From the NCBI GenBank assembly GCA_964396335.1, contig CAYNEX010000005.1, positions 1 to 42,798 on the forward strand: 42,798 bases of DNA, written 5' to 3'. The stretch's first letter is position 1. Every line of letters begins with the position of its first letter. The translations under genes were made by a program, and so were the position numbers. Positions 32,606 through 40,434 of this stretch are shown here, piece after piece. A model generated the notes under the pieces. The model searched no databases and had not been told where the DNA came from. It saw nothing but the letters and a program-made list of their open reading frames with translations. Origin of the DNA: ZC4RG30 sp964396335 (GTDB lineage Bacteria; Pseudomonadota; Gammaproteobacteria; Steroidobacterales; Steroidobacteraceae).

Positions 32606-33816
32606 GCCTGTTCGAAAAATTCGCGCCGCTGGCCGAGCTTCGCTCGCAGCTGGTGGCGCAGGGCAGTGTGCCCTCCGTGGCCACGCCGATGGACCAGGTG
32701 CTCGGCGCCACGTCCGCCATCATCAATGGCAAGCCGGTGTTGCTGGCCGGCACCAACAATTACCTCGGCCTGACCTTCGCGCCCGAGACCTGCGAGGCCG
32801 CCATCGAGGCGATCCGCACGCTCGGCACCGGCACCACCGGTTCGCGCATGGCCAGCGGCAACTACTCCGGCCATCGCCAGCTGGAACAGGAATTCGCCGC
32901 GGCCTTCGGTTATCCGTCGAGCATCGTGTTCTCGACCGGCTATCAGGCCAACCTCGGTGCGATCTCGGCGCTGGCGGGCCCGGATGAATACCTGCTGGTC
33001 GATGCCGATGGCCACGCCAGCATCCACGATGCCTGCCGCCTGTCGGCCGCCACCACCATCCGCTTCCGGCACAACGACCCGGAAAACCTCTCGCGCCGCC
33101 TGGAACGCCTGGGCGAGGACGCGAAGCGCACGCTGGTGGTGGTCGAAAGCCTCTACAGCGTGCTGGGTGATCGCGCCCCGCTGCGCGAGTTCGTCGAAGT
33201 GTGCGAACGCCATGGCGCGATGATCATCGTCGACGAGGCGCATTCGTTCGGCATGTTCGGTCCGCGCGGCCTCGGCATCTGCGCCGAACTCGACCTGCTG
33301 CAGCGGGTCGACTTCATCGTCGGCACGTTCTCGAAGAGCCTGGGTGGCGTGGGCGGATTCCTCGTCAGCCGCCATGCGGAGATGGAACTGCTGCGCCTGG
33401 CCAGCCGCCCGTACATCTTCACCGCTTCGCCGCCGCCGCCGGTGATCGCCGCGACGCGCGCGGCGCTGGCGCGCCTGCTTGCCGGCGATGACCTGCGTGA
33501 ACGCCTGTGGCGTCATGCGCGCCGTTTCCATGCCGCGATGGAGAAAGCGGGCTATCGACTCGGTTCGCCCGATGCCGGCCCGGTCACCGCGCTGCTGTTT
33601 GATTCGCGCGAGACCGCGATGGCGCTGTGGCAGGGACTGCTCGATGATGGTGTGTACACCAACCTGATGGTGCCGCCGTCGACACCGGCCGGACTTTCGA
33701 TCGTGCGCATCAGCCTGTCGGCGGCGCACAGCGATGCGGATGTGGATCGCCTGATCGAGGTGCTGACGCGCCTTGCTCCGCGACAGGCTTCGCGGGCGGC
33801 GACCGGCACGGCCTGA
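32602..33816 (+). CDS. spt: Serine palmitoyltransferase
   Basis: The PLP-dependent alpha-oxoamine synthase that condenses L-serine with a long acyl thioester to 3-oxosphinganine, the first committed sphingolipid step. The 404-residue frame shows NNYLGLTF, TGTTGSRMASGNYSGH, the stacking histidine in DADGHASIHD (H138), VDEAHSFGMFG (D211, H214) and the PLP lysine K245 in GTFSKSLGGVGGF. TTGSR and TFSKS distinguish serine palmitoyltransferase from AONS or KBL, which have a TLGKALG-type site. No membrane segment is seen, as in soluble bacterial enzymes. ATG 32602 overlaps the ACP stop. Confidence 0.9.
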   Translation: MSLFEKFAPLAELRSQLVAQGSVPSVATPMDQVLGATSAIINGKPVLLAGTNNYLGLTFAPETCEAAIEAIRTLGTGTTGSRMASGNYSGHRQLEQEFAAAFGYPSSIVFSTGYQANLGAISALAGPDEYLLVDADGHASIHDACRLSAATTIRFRHNDPENLSRRLERLGEDAKRTLVVVESLYSVLGDRAPLREFVEVCERHGAMIIVDEAHSFGMFGPRGLGICAELDLLQRVDFIVGTFSKSLGGVGGFLVSRHAEMELLRLASRPYIFTASPPPPVIAATRAALARLLAGDDLRERLWRHARRFHAAMEKAGYRLGSPDAGPVTALLFDSRETAMALWQGLLDDGVYTNLMVPPSTPAGLSIVRISLSAAHSDADVDRLIEVLTRLAPRQASRAATGTA

Positions 33817-33828
33817 TCGACTCGCACG

Positions 33829-33864
33829 GCGTTGGGCCCTGCAACCAGTGTGTAGGGCAAACGC
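33829..33864 (+). other. Imperfect hairpin after spt
   Basis: GCGTT (33829-33833) pairs with AACGC (33860-33864) and GCCCT (33836-33840) with AGGGC (33854-33858), around a 13-base loop with a small internal loop. No T-run follows, so it is only a weak candidate for attenuating transcription between spt and the glycosyltransferase. A second GC-rich hairpin, GGCGCGCG/CGCGCGCC, lies at 33905-33928. Confidence 0.35.
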
Positions 33865-33937
33865 TGTGGCTGGCGTAGGAATTCTTCCCGACATGCGTGG
33901 CGCGGGCGCGCGACACCCTGCGCGCGCCGCAAGCCAC

Positions 33938-33946
33938 TGATAGATT
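33938..33946 (+). promoter_or_regulatory. Extended -10 promoter of the glycosyltransferase gene
   Basis: TGA followed by TAGATT makes a TGn-extended -10 box (TG at 33938-33939, hexamer 33941-33946). The predicted TSS coincides with the ATG at 33953, so the transcript would be leaderless. No -35 box is seen, as expected for extended -10 promoters. Confidence 0.5.
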
Positions 33947-33952
33947 GAAACC

Positions 33953-35161
33953 ATGCACAACCCCGGCGGCGCGGTCGCGATAGCCAATTACGACTTCAGG
34001 TCGAGTGGTACCGTTGCCAAGTCCATCCAGATCGCGGTTGCCGCGCGCGCGAAGGGCCTGCCGGTCGAGCTGTGGTGCGTGCGTGCGGAAGGGCCGTTGC
34101 TGGCGCGCGTGCCGGCAAACATTCCGGTCGTCGCGGTGGGTTCAAGGCACCTGCGCCTGCGCAAGCGCCTGCCGGACCTCATCGGGTCAACCCGCTCCAT
34201 CGCGCATGCGCTGCGGCAGCGCCAGCCGGCGGTGTTCCTGTCCGGCGGCAATCATTTCCATGTGTTCGCGCAGGCGGCGATCCGCCTCAGCGGCCAGCGT
34301 GACCGCATCCGCTTCGGCCTGCGGGTCAGCAATTCGCTGGTGCACCAGGCGGGCGACTTCACTGCCGCGCTGCTGAATCCGTTCATCCGCCTGAAATATG
34401 CCGGCGCGGATTTCCTCGTTGCCGTCTCGCAGGACCTGGCCGCCGAGATGCGCAGCGTGATGCCGTCGGCTGGCGTCGAGAGCATTCCCAACGGCTGCGA
34501 CATCGCCGCGGTGCGCGCGGCCGCGCGCGAGCCGGCTGATCACCCTTTCTTCGCAAGGGGTCCGGTCATCACCACAATGGGACGCATCGCGCGCCAGAAG
34601 GGGTTCGACGTGCTGATCCGCGCGCTGGCCCTCCTGCGCCGCGACGTGGATGCACGGCTGCTGGTGATCGGCACCGGCAGCGCCTCGCGCACGCGTGAAC
34701 TGCGCGAACTGGCCGCGAAGGAAGGCGTGGCGGAGCAGGTGGATTTCACCGGCTTCATGGCCAATCCGTTCCCGCTGGTGGCGCGCTCGCAGCTGTATGT
34801 GTGTGCGTCGCGCTGGGAAGGCGCTTCCAATGCACTGATCGAGGCGCTGGCCTGTGATGTGCCCATCGTTGCCACCGACTGCCGCACCGGCAATGCGGAG
34901 ATCCTGCTGGGTGGTGAACTGGGTTCGCTGGCGCCGCCGGAATCGGTGGCGGGCCTGGCCGATGCCATGCGCCGCGAACTGCAGGCGGTGCGCGCGCCGC
35001 AGCCGCGCGCGGAGCAACTGGCAAGGCTCGACATCGACCGCTGCCTGGAAAGCTGGTGTGGCCTGCTGCAGCGGGAATATGCCCTCAGCGGCCGCCGCGG
35101 CGGCGCCGTGCTGCAGCCGGCCGCCGCGGATCAGGGCGTGGGCTTGCGCGCTTCCAGGTAG
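33953..35161 (+). CDS. Glycosyltransferase family 4 protein
   Basis: A 402-residue GT-B retaining glycosyltransferase. The N-terminal domain has NYDFRSSGTVAKSIQIAVAA. The C-terminal nucleotide-sugar domain has IPNGCDIAAV, TMGRIARQKGFDVLIRAL, LLVIGTGSASRTREL and the EX7E-type region SRWEGASNALIEALAC. It would transfer a sugar from an NDP-sugar to a lipid or glycan acceptor at the cytoplasmic membrane. At 136 bp after spt it could glycosylate the sphingolipid, but the separate promoter and hairpins leave this open. Its 3' end overlaps the convergent FHA gene by 31 bp, and its own ATG has no Shine-Dalgarno. Confidence 0.85.
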   Translation: MHNPGGAVAIANYDFRSSGTVAKSIQIAVAARAKGLPVELWCVRAEGPLLARVPANIPVVAVGSRHLRLRKRLPDLIGSTRSIAHALRQRQPAVFLSGGNHFHVFAQAAIRLSGQRDRIRFGLRVSNSLVHQAGDFTAALLNPFIRLKYAGADFLVAVSQDLAAEMRSVMPSAGVESIPNGCDIAAVRAAAREPADHPFFARGPVITTMGRIARQKGFDVLIRALALLRRDVDARLLVIGTGSASRTRELRELAAKEGVAEQVDFTGFMANPFPLVARSQLYVCASRWEGASNALIEALACDVPIVATDCRTGNAEILLGGELGSLAPPESVAGLADAMRRELQAVRAPQPRAEQLARLDIDRCLESWCGLLQREYALSGRRGGAVLQPAAADQGVGLRASR

Positions 35162-36312
35162 GCCTGCGCCAGCGCCTCGGCGAACAGGTGCGGCACTTCC
35201 CTGCCCTGCGTGCGCAGCAGGTGCGCATAGATCTCGCGGTAGCGTGCCCAGCTGGTTTCCCCGGGCAGGCCATCCATGCGCGAGGGATCCAGGTGTGACA
35301 TGAAGGCCTCCAGTGCCTTGCGCAGCGCCGGGTCGACGGCCGCGCCGTGCGCGGCGGCCGCGCTGAACTGCTCGCGCAGCCGCATCACCGCATCCAGCCG
35401 CCGCTGTTCGTGGCCGCCGAGCAGTTCCACCAGGTATTCGTCGATGCCCATGTCCAGCGGCGAGGCGCCTTCGGGGGCCTCGGAGCGCAGGTCGTAGCGG
35501 TTCTTGAAGGCGGCCTGGCTGCGCAGGATCTCGCGCAGTCCCATCAATGTCTCGCGCAGCAGGCGGCCGACCAGGTGCAGCGTCTGCGCATCGGTGGTGA
35601 CAGGCAGACGTTCAGGATCGATGCCGGCGCCACGGCAGAAGGCCTGCACGCCCGACAGCGTCGAGAGTGCCGGTGAGGTGCCTTCGAGCCGCGCCTTGGC
35701 GGCGGCGCGCAGGCGCGCCACGCGATCCTGCATCGAGCCGGGCGAGGTCGAGGTGAAGGCGGGCACATCCCCGGAGCCGGTGGCGTTGATGTCGCGCGGC
35801 ATGGCGGAGGGGGGCGGCGGCACGGTGTCCGACGCGGTGTCCGGGATCAGTGCCTTGATGTCCAGCGAATGGCCCAGGTCGTCGCCCGCCTCGCGTTGCC
35901 CGGCCGCCGGCACGCGCAGCGGCACCACGTTGTGCACGGTGAGATTGGCCATGGTGGCGGCGCCCGGGGCCGGCACCGAGGCCGGGTCATCCTCATCGAT
36001 GCTCACCAGGATGCGGTATTCGCCCATGCGAAGGATGTCCCCGGCAGCAAGCCGGTGGATGCCGCGCTTGCCCAGCGGCCTGGCCGACTCGTTCACGAAC
36101 ACGCCGTTGCTGCTGAGGTCCTCGACGATGTAGTGCCCGGCCCGGAAATGCACGCGCGCGTGGTGGCCGGAAAGGAAGCGGTTGGGGTCCGGCAGTGCCC
36201 AGTCATTGTCGAGCGCGCGGCCGATGCCGCCGCCGGACACGCCCAGCACGATGCTGCCGCGTGCGCCGAGCTTCTGGCGCTGGGGACTGATGATTTCGAG
36301 GCGCAGGGCCAT
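35131..36312 (-). CDS. FHA domain protein, TagH-like (type VI secretion-associated family), orphan
   Basis: A 393-residue protein. The N-terminal FHA phosphothreonine-binding domain (residues 1-110) has GIGRALDNDWALPDP, LSGHHARVHF and EDLSSNGVFVN. A proline/serine-rich linker (110-200) follows, and then a helical C-terminal domain (FCRGAGIDPERLP, GRLLRETLMGLREILRSQAAFK, the EAFMSHLDPSRM end) typical of TagH proteins of type VI secretion. No other T6SS gene or Ser/Thr kinase is in the window. ATG 36312 is chosen because the FHA domain begins at once. The gene diverges from purL through overlapping -10 boxes. Confidence 0.85.
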   Translation of the reverse strand: MALRLEIISPQRQKLGARGSIVLGVSGGGIGRALDNDWALPDPNRFLSGHHARVHFRAGHYIVEDLSSNGVFVNESARPLGKRGIHRLAAGDILRMGEYRILVSIDEDDPASVPAPGAATMANLTVHNVVPLRVPAAGQREAGDDLGHSLDIKALIPDTASDTVPPPPSAMPRDINATGSGDVPAFTSTSPGSMQDRVARLRAAAKARLEGTSPALSTLSGVQAFCRGAGIDPERLPVTTDAQTLHLVGRLLRETLMGLREILRSQAAFKNRYDLRSEAPEGASPLDMGIDEYLVELLGGHEQRRLDAVMRLREQFSAAAAHGAAVDPALRKALEAFMSHLDPSRMDGLPGETSWARYREIYAHLLRTQGREVPHLFAEALAQAYLEARKPTP

Positions 36313-36345
36313 GGAGCCGGACGGAACCTTCGATGACCAACCTGA

Positions 36346-36353
36346 ACTATAAT
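36346..36353. promoter_or_regulatory. Overlapping divergent -10 boxes between TagH-like gene and purL
   Basis: ACTATAAT contains TATAAT on the plus strand (36348-36353, purL) and TATAGT on the minus strand (36351-36346, tagH-like). The minus-strand leader would be about 27 nt. No clear -35 boxes are present. The 5' end of the purL leader then forms a perfect GCGGCC-TTTC-GGCCGC hairpin at 36359-36374. Confidence 0.55.
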
Positions 36354-36358
36354 GGGCA

Positions 36359-36374
36359 GCGGCCTTTCGGCCGC
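36359..36374 (+). other. Hairpin at the 5' end of the purL leader
   Basis: A perfect 6-bp GC stem (GCGGCC/GGCCGC) closes a TTTC loop directly at the predicted purL transcription start. It could stabilise the 5' end of the mRNA. No purine riboswitch core is visible between it and purL. Confidence 0.5.
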
Positions 36375-36482
36375 CGTCCCCCGAAAGACTATGGCACCTC
36401 ATCACATTTTCACGGCCCGGTGCGTGAACCAGGCCATGCTTTGCGCCGGTCTGCATTCCCCGATGGCCATGGCTTCCACGCC

Positions 36483-39400
36483 GTGATCCTGCAGCTCCCC
36501 GGCGGTCCCGCCCACAGCGAATTCCGCCTCGCGAAGATACTCACGCGCCTGCGCGCCGCGGTGCCCGCGGTGCGTGGCATCGACAGCCGCCACGTGCACC
36601 TGGCCGACTGTGCCCGCGAGCCCGATGCGGCCGGACGCGCGCGCCTTGCGGCGTTGCTGGACTACGGCCCGCGCCACGATGGCGAAGCGCCGCGCGGCGT
36701 GCGCCTGCTGGTGGTGCCGCGTCCCGGCACCATCTCGCCCTGGTCGAGCAAGGCCACCGACATCGCGCTGGTGTGCGGCCTGGACTGGCTGCGCCGCGTC
36801 GAGCGCGGCGTGTATTTCTTCATCGAAGCGGCCGGCGAGCTCCCGGCTGCCGACCTCGATGCGCTGGCCGCGCTGCTGCACGACCGGATGACCGAGTCGG
36901 TGATCGACCCGTCGGCGGTGGACCAATTGTTCGCCGCCGGCCGGCCGCAGCCGATGACCACCATCGGCCGTTCGCTCGATGACCTCGCCGCCGCCAACAG
37001 CGCGCTGGGCCTGGCGCTGTCGGGTGACGAGATCCAGTACCTGCACGAGAGCTTCACGCGGCTGGGACGCGATCCCACCGACGTTGAACTGATGATGTTC
37101 GCGCAGGCCAACTCCGAGCACTGCCGGCACAAGATCTTCAACGCCTCCTTCACGGTGGACGGGCAGCCGCAGGAAAAGTCGCTGTTCGCGATGATCCGCA
37201 ACACGCATGCGCATGCGCCCGAGGGCGTGATCTCGGCCTACCGCGACAATGCCGCGGTGATCGAGGGCGCCACCGGCCGGCGTTATTTCGCCGATCCGGC
37301 GGACAACGTGTATCGCGGTGTCGAGGAACCCATCGACATCCTGATGAAGGTCGAGACGCACAATCACCCGACGGCGATCTCGCCGTTCCCGGGCGCGTCC
37401 ACCGGTTCCGGCGGCGAGATCCGCGACGAGGGCGCCACCGGCCTGGGCGCGCGTCCGAAGGCGGGCCTGGTCGGCTTCACGGTGTCGAACCTGCTGATCC
37501 CCGGCTTCGAGCAGCCGTGGGAACGCACGCTGGGCAAGCCCGACCGCATCGTCAGCAGCCTCGACGTGATGATCGAGGGCCCGCTGGGCGCCGCGGCGTT
37601 CAACAATGAATTCGGCCGGCCCTGCGTGGCCGGTTATTTCCGCACCTTCGAGCAGCCGGTGGACGAGGCGCTGGCGCGCGGCTATCACAAGCCCATCATG
37701 ATCGCCGGCGGCCTCGGCAATGTGCGCCGCCAGCATGCGGTGAAGGGCGAGGTGGCCGTGGGCGCGCACCTGGTGGTGCTCGGCGGTCCTGCGATGCTGA
37801 TCGGCCTCGGCGGTGGCGCGGCCTCGTCGATGGGCAGCGGCGAATCGCATGCCGAACTCGACTTCGCCTCCGTGCAGCGTGGCAATCCCGAGATGCAGCG
37901 CCGCGCGCAGGAAGTCATCGACCGCTGCTGGGCGCTGGGTGAATCGAACCCGATCGAACTGATCCACGACGTCGGCGCGGGCGGACTTTCCAACGCCGTG
38001 CCCGAAGCCGTGGCGCACAGCGAGCGCGGCGCGCGCGTCGACCTGCGTGCCGTGCCCAATGCCGAAGCGCGCATGTCGCCGCTGGAGATCTGGTGCAACG
38101 AGGCGCAGGAGCGCTATGTGCTGGTGGTCTCCGAGAAGGGGCTGGCCGAGTTCGAGCGCATCGCGCGCCGCGAACGCTGCCCCTATGCGGTCATCGGCCG
38201 TCTCACCGACGATGGCGTGCTCACCGTGCAGGACGAGGTGTTCGGCAATCATCCGGTGGACCTGCCGATCGAGGTGCTGCTGGGCAAGGCGCCGCGCATG
38301 CAGCGCGACGCGAAGCACGCCAGCCATGAATTCCCGGCCTTCGACGCGCAGGCCGTGGCGCTGCGCGATGCGGCGCTGCGTGTGCTGGCGCATCCGGCCG
38401 TGGCCGACAAGACCTTCCTGATCAGCATCGGTGACCGTACCGTCGGCGGCCTCGTGAGCCGCGACCAGATGGTGGGTCCGTGGCAGGTGCCGGTGGCCGA
38501 CGTGGCCGTGACCACGGCCGATTTCTTCGGCCATGCCGGCGAGGCGATGGCGATGGGCGAACGCACGCCGCTGGCGCTGCTGGATGCCGCCGCTGCCGCG
38601 CGCATCGCGGTGACCGAGGCGGTGACCAACATCCTCGCCGCCGACATCGGCAGGCTCGGTGACATCCGCCTGTCGGCCAACTGGATGGCCGCCTGCGGCG
38701 AACCCGGCGAGGATGCGGCGCTGTACGACGCGGTGCGCGCGGTGGGCATGGAGCTGTGCCCGGAGCTGGGCATCGCCATCCCGGTGGGCAAGGACTCCCT
38801 CTCGATGCGCACGGTGTGGCGCGATGGCACGCGGCAGAAGTCGGTGGTCGCGCCGGTGTCGCTGATCGTGTCGGCGTTCGCGCCGGTGGGCGACGTGCGG
38901 CGCACCTGGACGCCGCTGCTGCGCCAGGATGCCGGCGACACACGCCTGCTGTGGATCGACCTGGGTCGCGGCAAGGGCCGCCTCGGTGCTTCGATCCTCG
39001 CGCAGGTGCATGGTGCGCTGGGCGGCGCGGTCCCGGATCTCGACGATCCGGCGCTGCTGAAGGGCCTGGCGCAGCTGCTGCGCGAGGCGCGCGCGCGCGA
39101 CCTGGTGCTGGCCTACCACGATATTTCCGACGGCGGCCTGTTCGCGGCGCTGGCGGAGATGGCCTTTGCCTCGCATTGCGGCCTCGAGGTGGATCTGCCG
39201 GCGCAGGGCGCCGGTCTCACCGCGCAGCTGTTCGCCGAAGAGCCGGGCGTGGTGCTGCAGGTCCGCGCCGGCGATGTGGCGGCCCTGCGCGAACTGGCGC
39301 AGCAGGCCGGACTGGCCGAGTGCCTGCACGACCTGGGCACCCCGGTTGCCGACCTCACGCTCACCTTCAACGGCGGCAACCAGGCGCTGGCGCTGGGCTG

Positions 39401-40358
39401 GGATGAGGCGCGCAAGGCATGGAGTGCCACCTCGCATCGCATGCGCCTGCTGCGCGATGAGCCGGCCTCGGCCCACGAGGAATTGGAGACACAGCTGGAT
39501 ACCGGCGATCCCGGCCTCGGTGTGTCGCTGAGCTTCGATCCGGCCGAAGACGTCGCCGCGCCCTACGTGAACCGCGGCGCGCGGCCGAAGGTGGCCGTGC
39601 TGCGCGAGCAGGGCGTCAACAGCCATGTCGAGATGGCGGCCGTGCTCGAGATGGCCGGCTTCGAGTCGCATGACGTGCACATGACCGATGTGCTCGACGG
39701 CGGTCGCACGCTGGAAGACTTCCGCGGCCTGATCGCCTGCGGTGGGTTCTCGTACGGCGACGTGCTGGGCGCGGGCGAGGGCTGGGCCAAGTCCATCCTG
39801 TTCAACCCGCGCGCGCGCGAGCAGTTCGCCGCGTTCTTCGAACGCAACAACACCTTCACGCTGGGCGTCTGCAATGGCTGCCAGATGATGGCGGCGCTGA
39901 AGGAGCTGGTGCCCGGTGCCGAACACTGGCCGCGCTTCGTGCGCAACCGCATCGAACAGTTCGAGGGCCGCCTGAGCCAGGTGGAGATCCTCGAATCGCC
40001 GGCGGTGCTGCTGGCCGGCATGGCCGGCTCGCGCCTGCCGATTGTGGTGTCGCATGGCGAGGGCCGCGCGGAACACGCCAGCGATGTCTCGCGTCGTGCC
40101 CTGCTCGACGCGAAGCAGATGGCGTTCCGCTATGTGAACGGGCGCGGCGAGCCGGCGAAGACCTATCCGTACAACCCGAACGGATCTCCCGATGCACTGG
40201 CCGCGGTCACCAGCCGCGATGGCCGCGTGCTGATCACGATGCCGCATCCGGAACGCGCCTTCCGGGTGGTGCAGCACTCCTGGTATCCGGCTGGCGAAGA
40301 GGGCGAGTTCTCCGGCTGGATGCGCATGTTCCGCAACGCCAGGGCGTGGGTGGGCTGA
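36483..40358 (+). CDS. purL: Phosphoribosylformylglycinamidine synthase PurL
   Basis: PurL (FGAR amidotransferase) uses glutamine and ATP to make FGAM in purine synthesis. The long single-chain form is present: N-terminal domain, two AIRS-like synthase halves (FAQANSEHCRHKIF, VETHNHPTAISPFPGASTG, GLGGGAASSM, HDVGAGGLSNA), and a C-terminal glutaminase with CGGFSYGDVLGAGEGWA, LGVCNGCQMM (nucleophile Cys) and HGEGR/MPHPER. The frame is open from 36333, but family proteins start right at the segment ILQLPGGPAHSEF, so I choose GTG 36483 (1,291 residues, close to the usual 1,290-1,300). GTG 36420 and TTG 36441 are alternatives, giving a leader of about 60 to 120 nt. Confidence 0.95.
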   Translation: MILQLPGGPAHSEFRLAKILTRLRAAVPAVRGIDSRHVHLADCAREPDAAGRARLAALLDYGPRHDGEAPRGVRLLVVPRPGTISPWSSKATDIALVCGLDWLRRVERGVYFFIEAAGELPAADLDALAALLHDRMTESVIDPSAVDQLFAAGRPQPMTTIGRSLDDLAAANSALGLALSGDEIQYLHESFTRLGRDPTDVELMMFAQANSEHCRHKIFNASFTVDGQPQEKSLFAMIRNTHAHAPEGVISAYRDNAAVIEGATGRRYFADPADNVYRGVEEPIDILMKVETHNHPTAISPFPGASTGSGGEIRDEGATGLGARPKAGLVGFTVSNLLIPGFEQPWERTLGKPDRIVSSLDVMIEGPLGAAAFNNEFGRPCVAGYFRTFEQPVDEALARGYHKPIMIAGGLGNVRRQHAVKGEVAVGAHLVVLGGPAMLIGLGGGAASSMGSGESHAELDFASVQRGNPEMQRRAQEVIDRCWALGESNPIELIHDVGAGGLSNAVPEAVAHSERGARVDLRAVPNAEARMSPLEIWCNEAQERYVLVVSEKGLAEFERIARRERCPYAVIGRLTDDGVLTVQDEVFGNHPVDLPIEVLLGKAPRMQRDAKHASHEFPAFDAQAVALRDAALRVLAHPAVADKTFLISIGDRTVGGLVSRDQMVGPWQVPVADVAVTTADFFGHAGEAMAMGERTPLALLDAAAAARIAVTEAVTNILAADIGRLGDIRLSANWMAACGEPGEDAALYDAVRAVGMELCPELGIAIPVGKDSLSMRTVWRDGTRQKSVVAPVSLIVSAFAPVGDVRRTWTPLLRQDAGDTRLLWIDLGRGKGRLGASILAQVHGALGGAVPDLDDPALLKGLAQLLREARARDLVLAYHDISDGGLFAALAEMAFASHCGLEVDLPAQGAGLTAQLFAEEPGVVLQVRAGDVAALRELAQQAGLAECLHDLGTPVADLTLTFNGGNQALALGWDEARKAWSATSHRMRLLRDEPASAHEELETQLDTGDPGLGVSLSFDPAEDVAAPYVNRGARPKVAVLREQGVNSHVEMAAVLEMAGFESHDVHMTDVLDGGRTLEDFRGLIACGGFSYGDVLGAGEGWAKSILFNPRAREQFAAFFERNNTFTLGVCNGCQMMAALKELVPGAEHWPRFVRNRIEQFEGRLSQVEILESPAVLLAGMAGSRLPIVVSHGEGRAEHASDVSRRALLDAKQMAFRYVNGRGEPAKTYPYNPNGSPDALAAVTSRDGRVLITMPHPERAFRVVQHSWYPAGEEGEFSGWMRMFRNARAWVG

Positions 40359-40366
40359 CGGTTCCA

Positions 40367-40402
40367 TGACGGGACGGTTTGAGTAAAATCTCCGTCCCGT
40401 CA
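40367..40402. promoter_or_regulatory. Perfect 11-bp inverted repeat enclosing a -10 box upstream of the B3 lactamase-like gene
   Basis: TGACGGGACGG (40367-40377) and CCGTCCCGTCA (40392-40402) are exact reverse complements separated by 14 bases. The centre carries TAAAAT (40384-40389), a good -10 box for the gene starting at 40435. The layout suggests an operator bound by a dimeric regulator over the promoter. As RNA it could also act as the purL 3' hairpin, but there is no T-run. Confidence 0.65.
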
Positions 40403-40434
40403 AAGACTTGAAACCGACCGGGAGAAGAGAACCG

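Noticed and set aside
33905..33928. GC-rich hairpin as intrinsic terminator after spt
   Set aside because: The stem is perfect (GGCGCGCG/CGCGCGCC) but no T-run follows, and such alternating GC runs arise easily in this DNA.
36359..36482. Purine riboswitch in the purL leader
   Set aside because: Only a simple GC hairpin is present; I could not find the three-way junction core of a purine aptamer.
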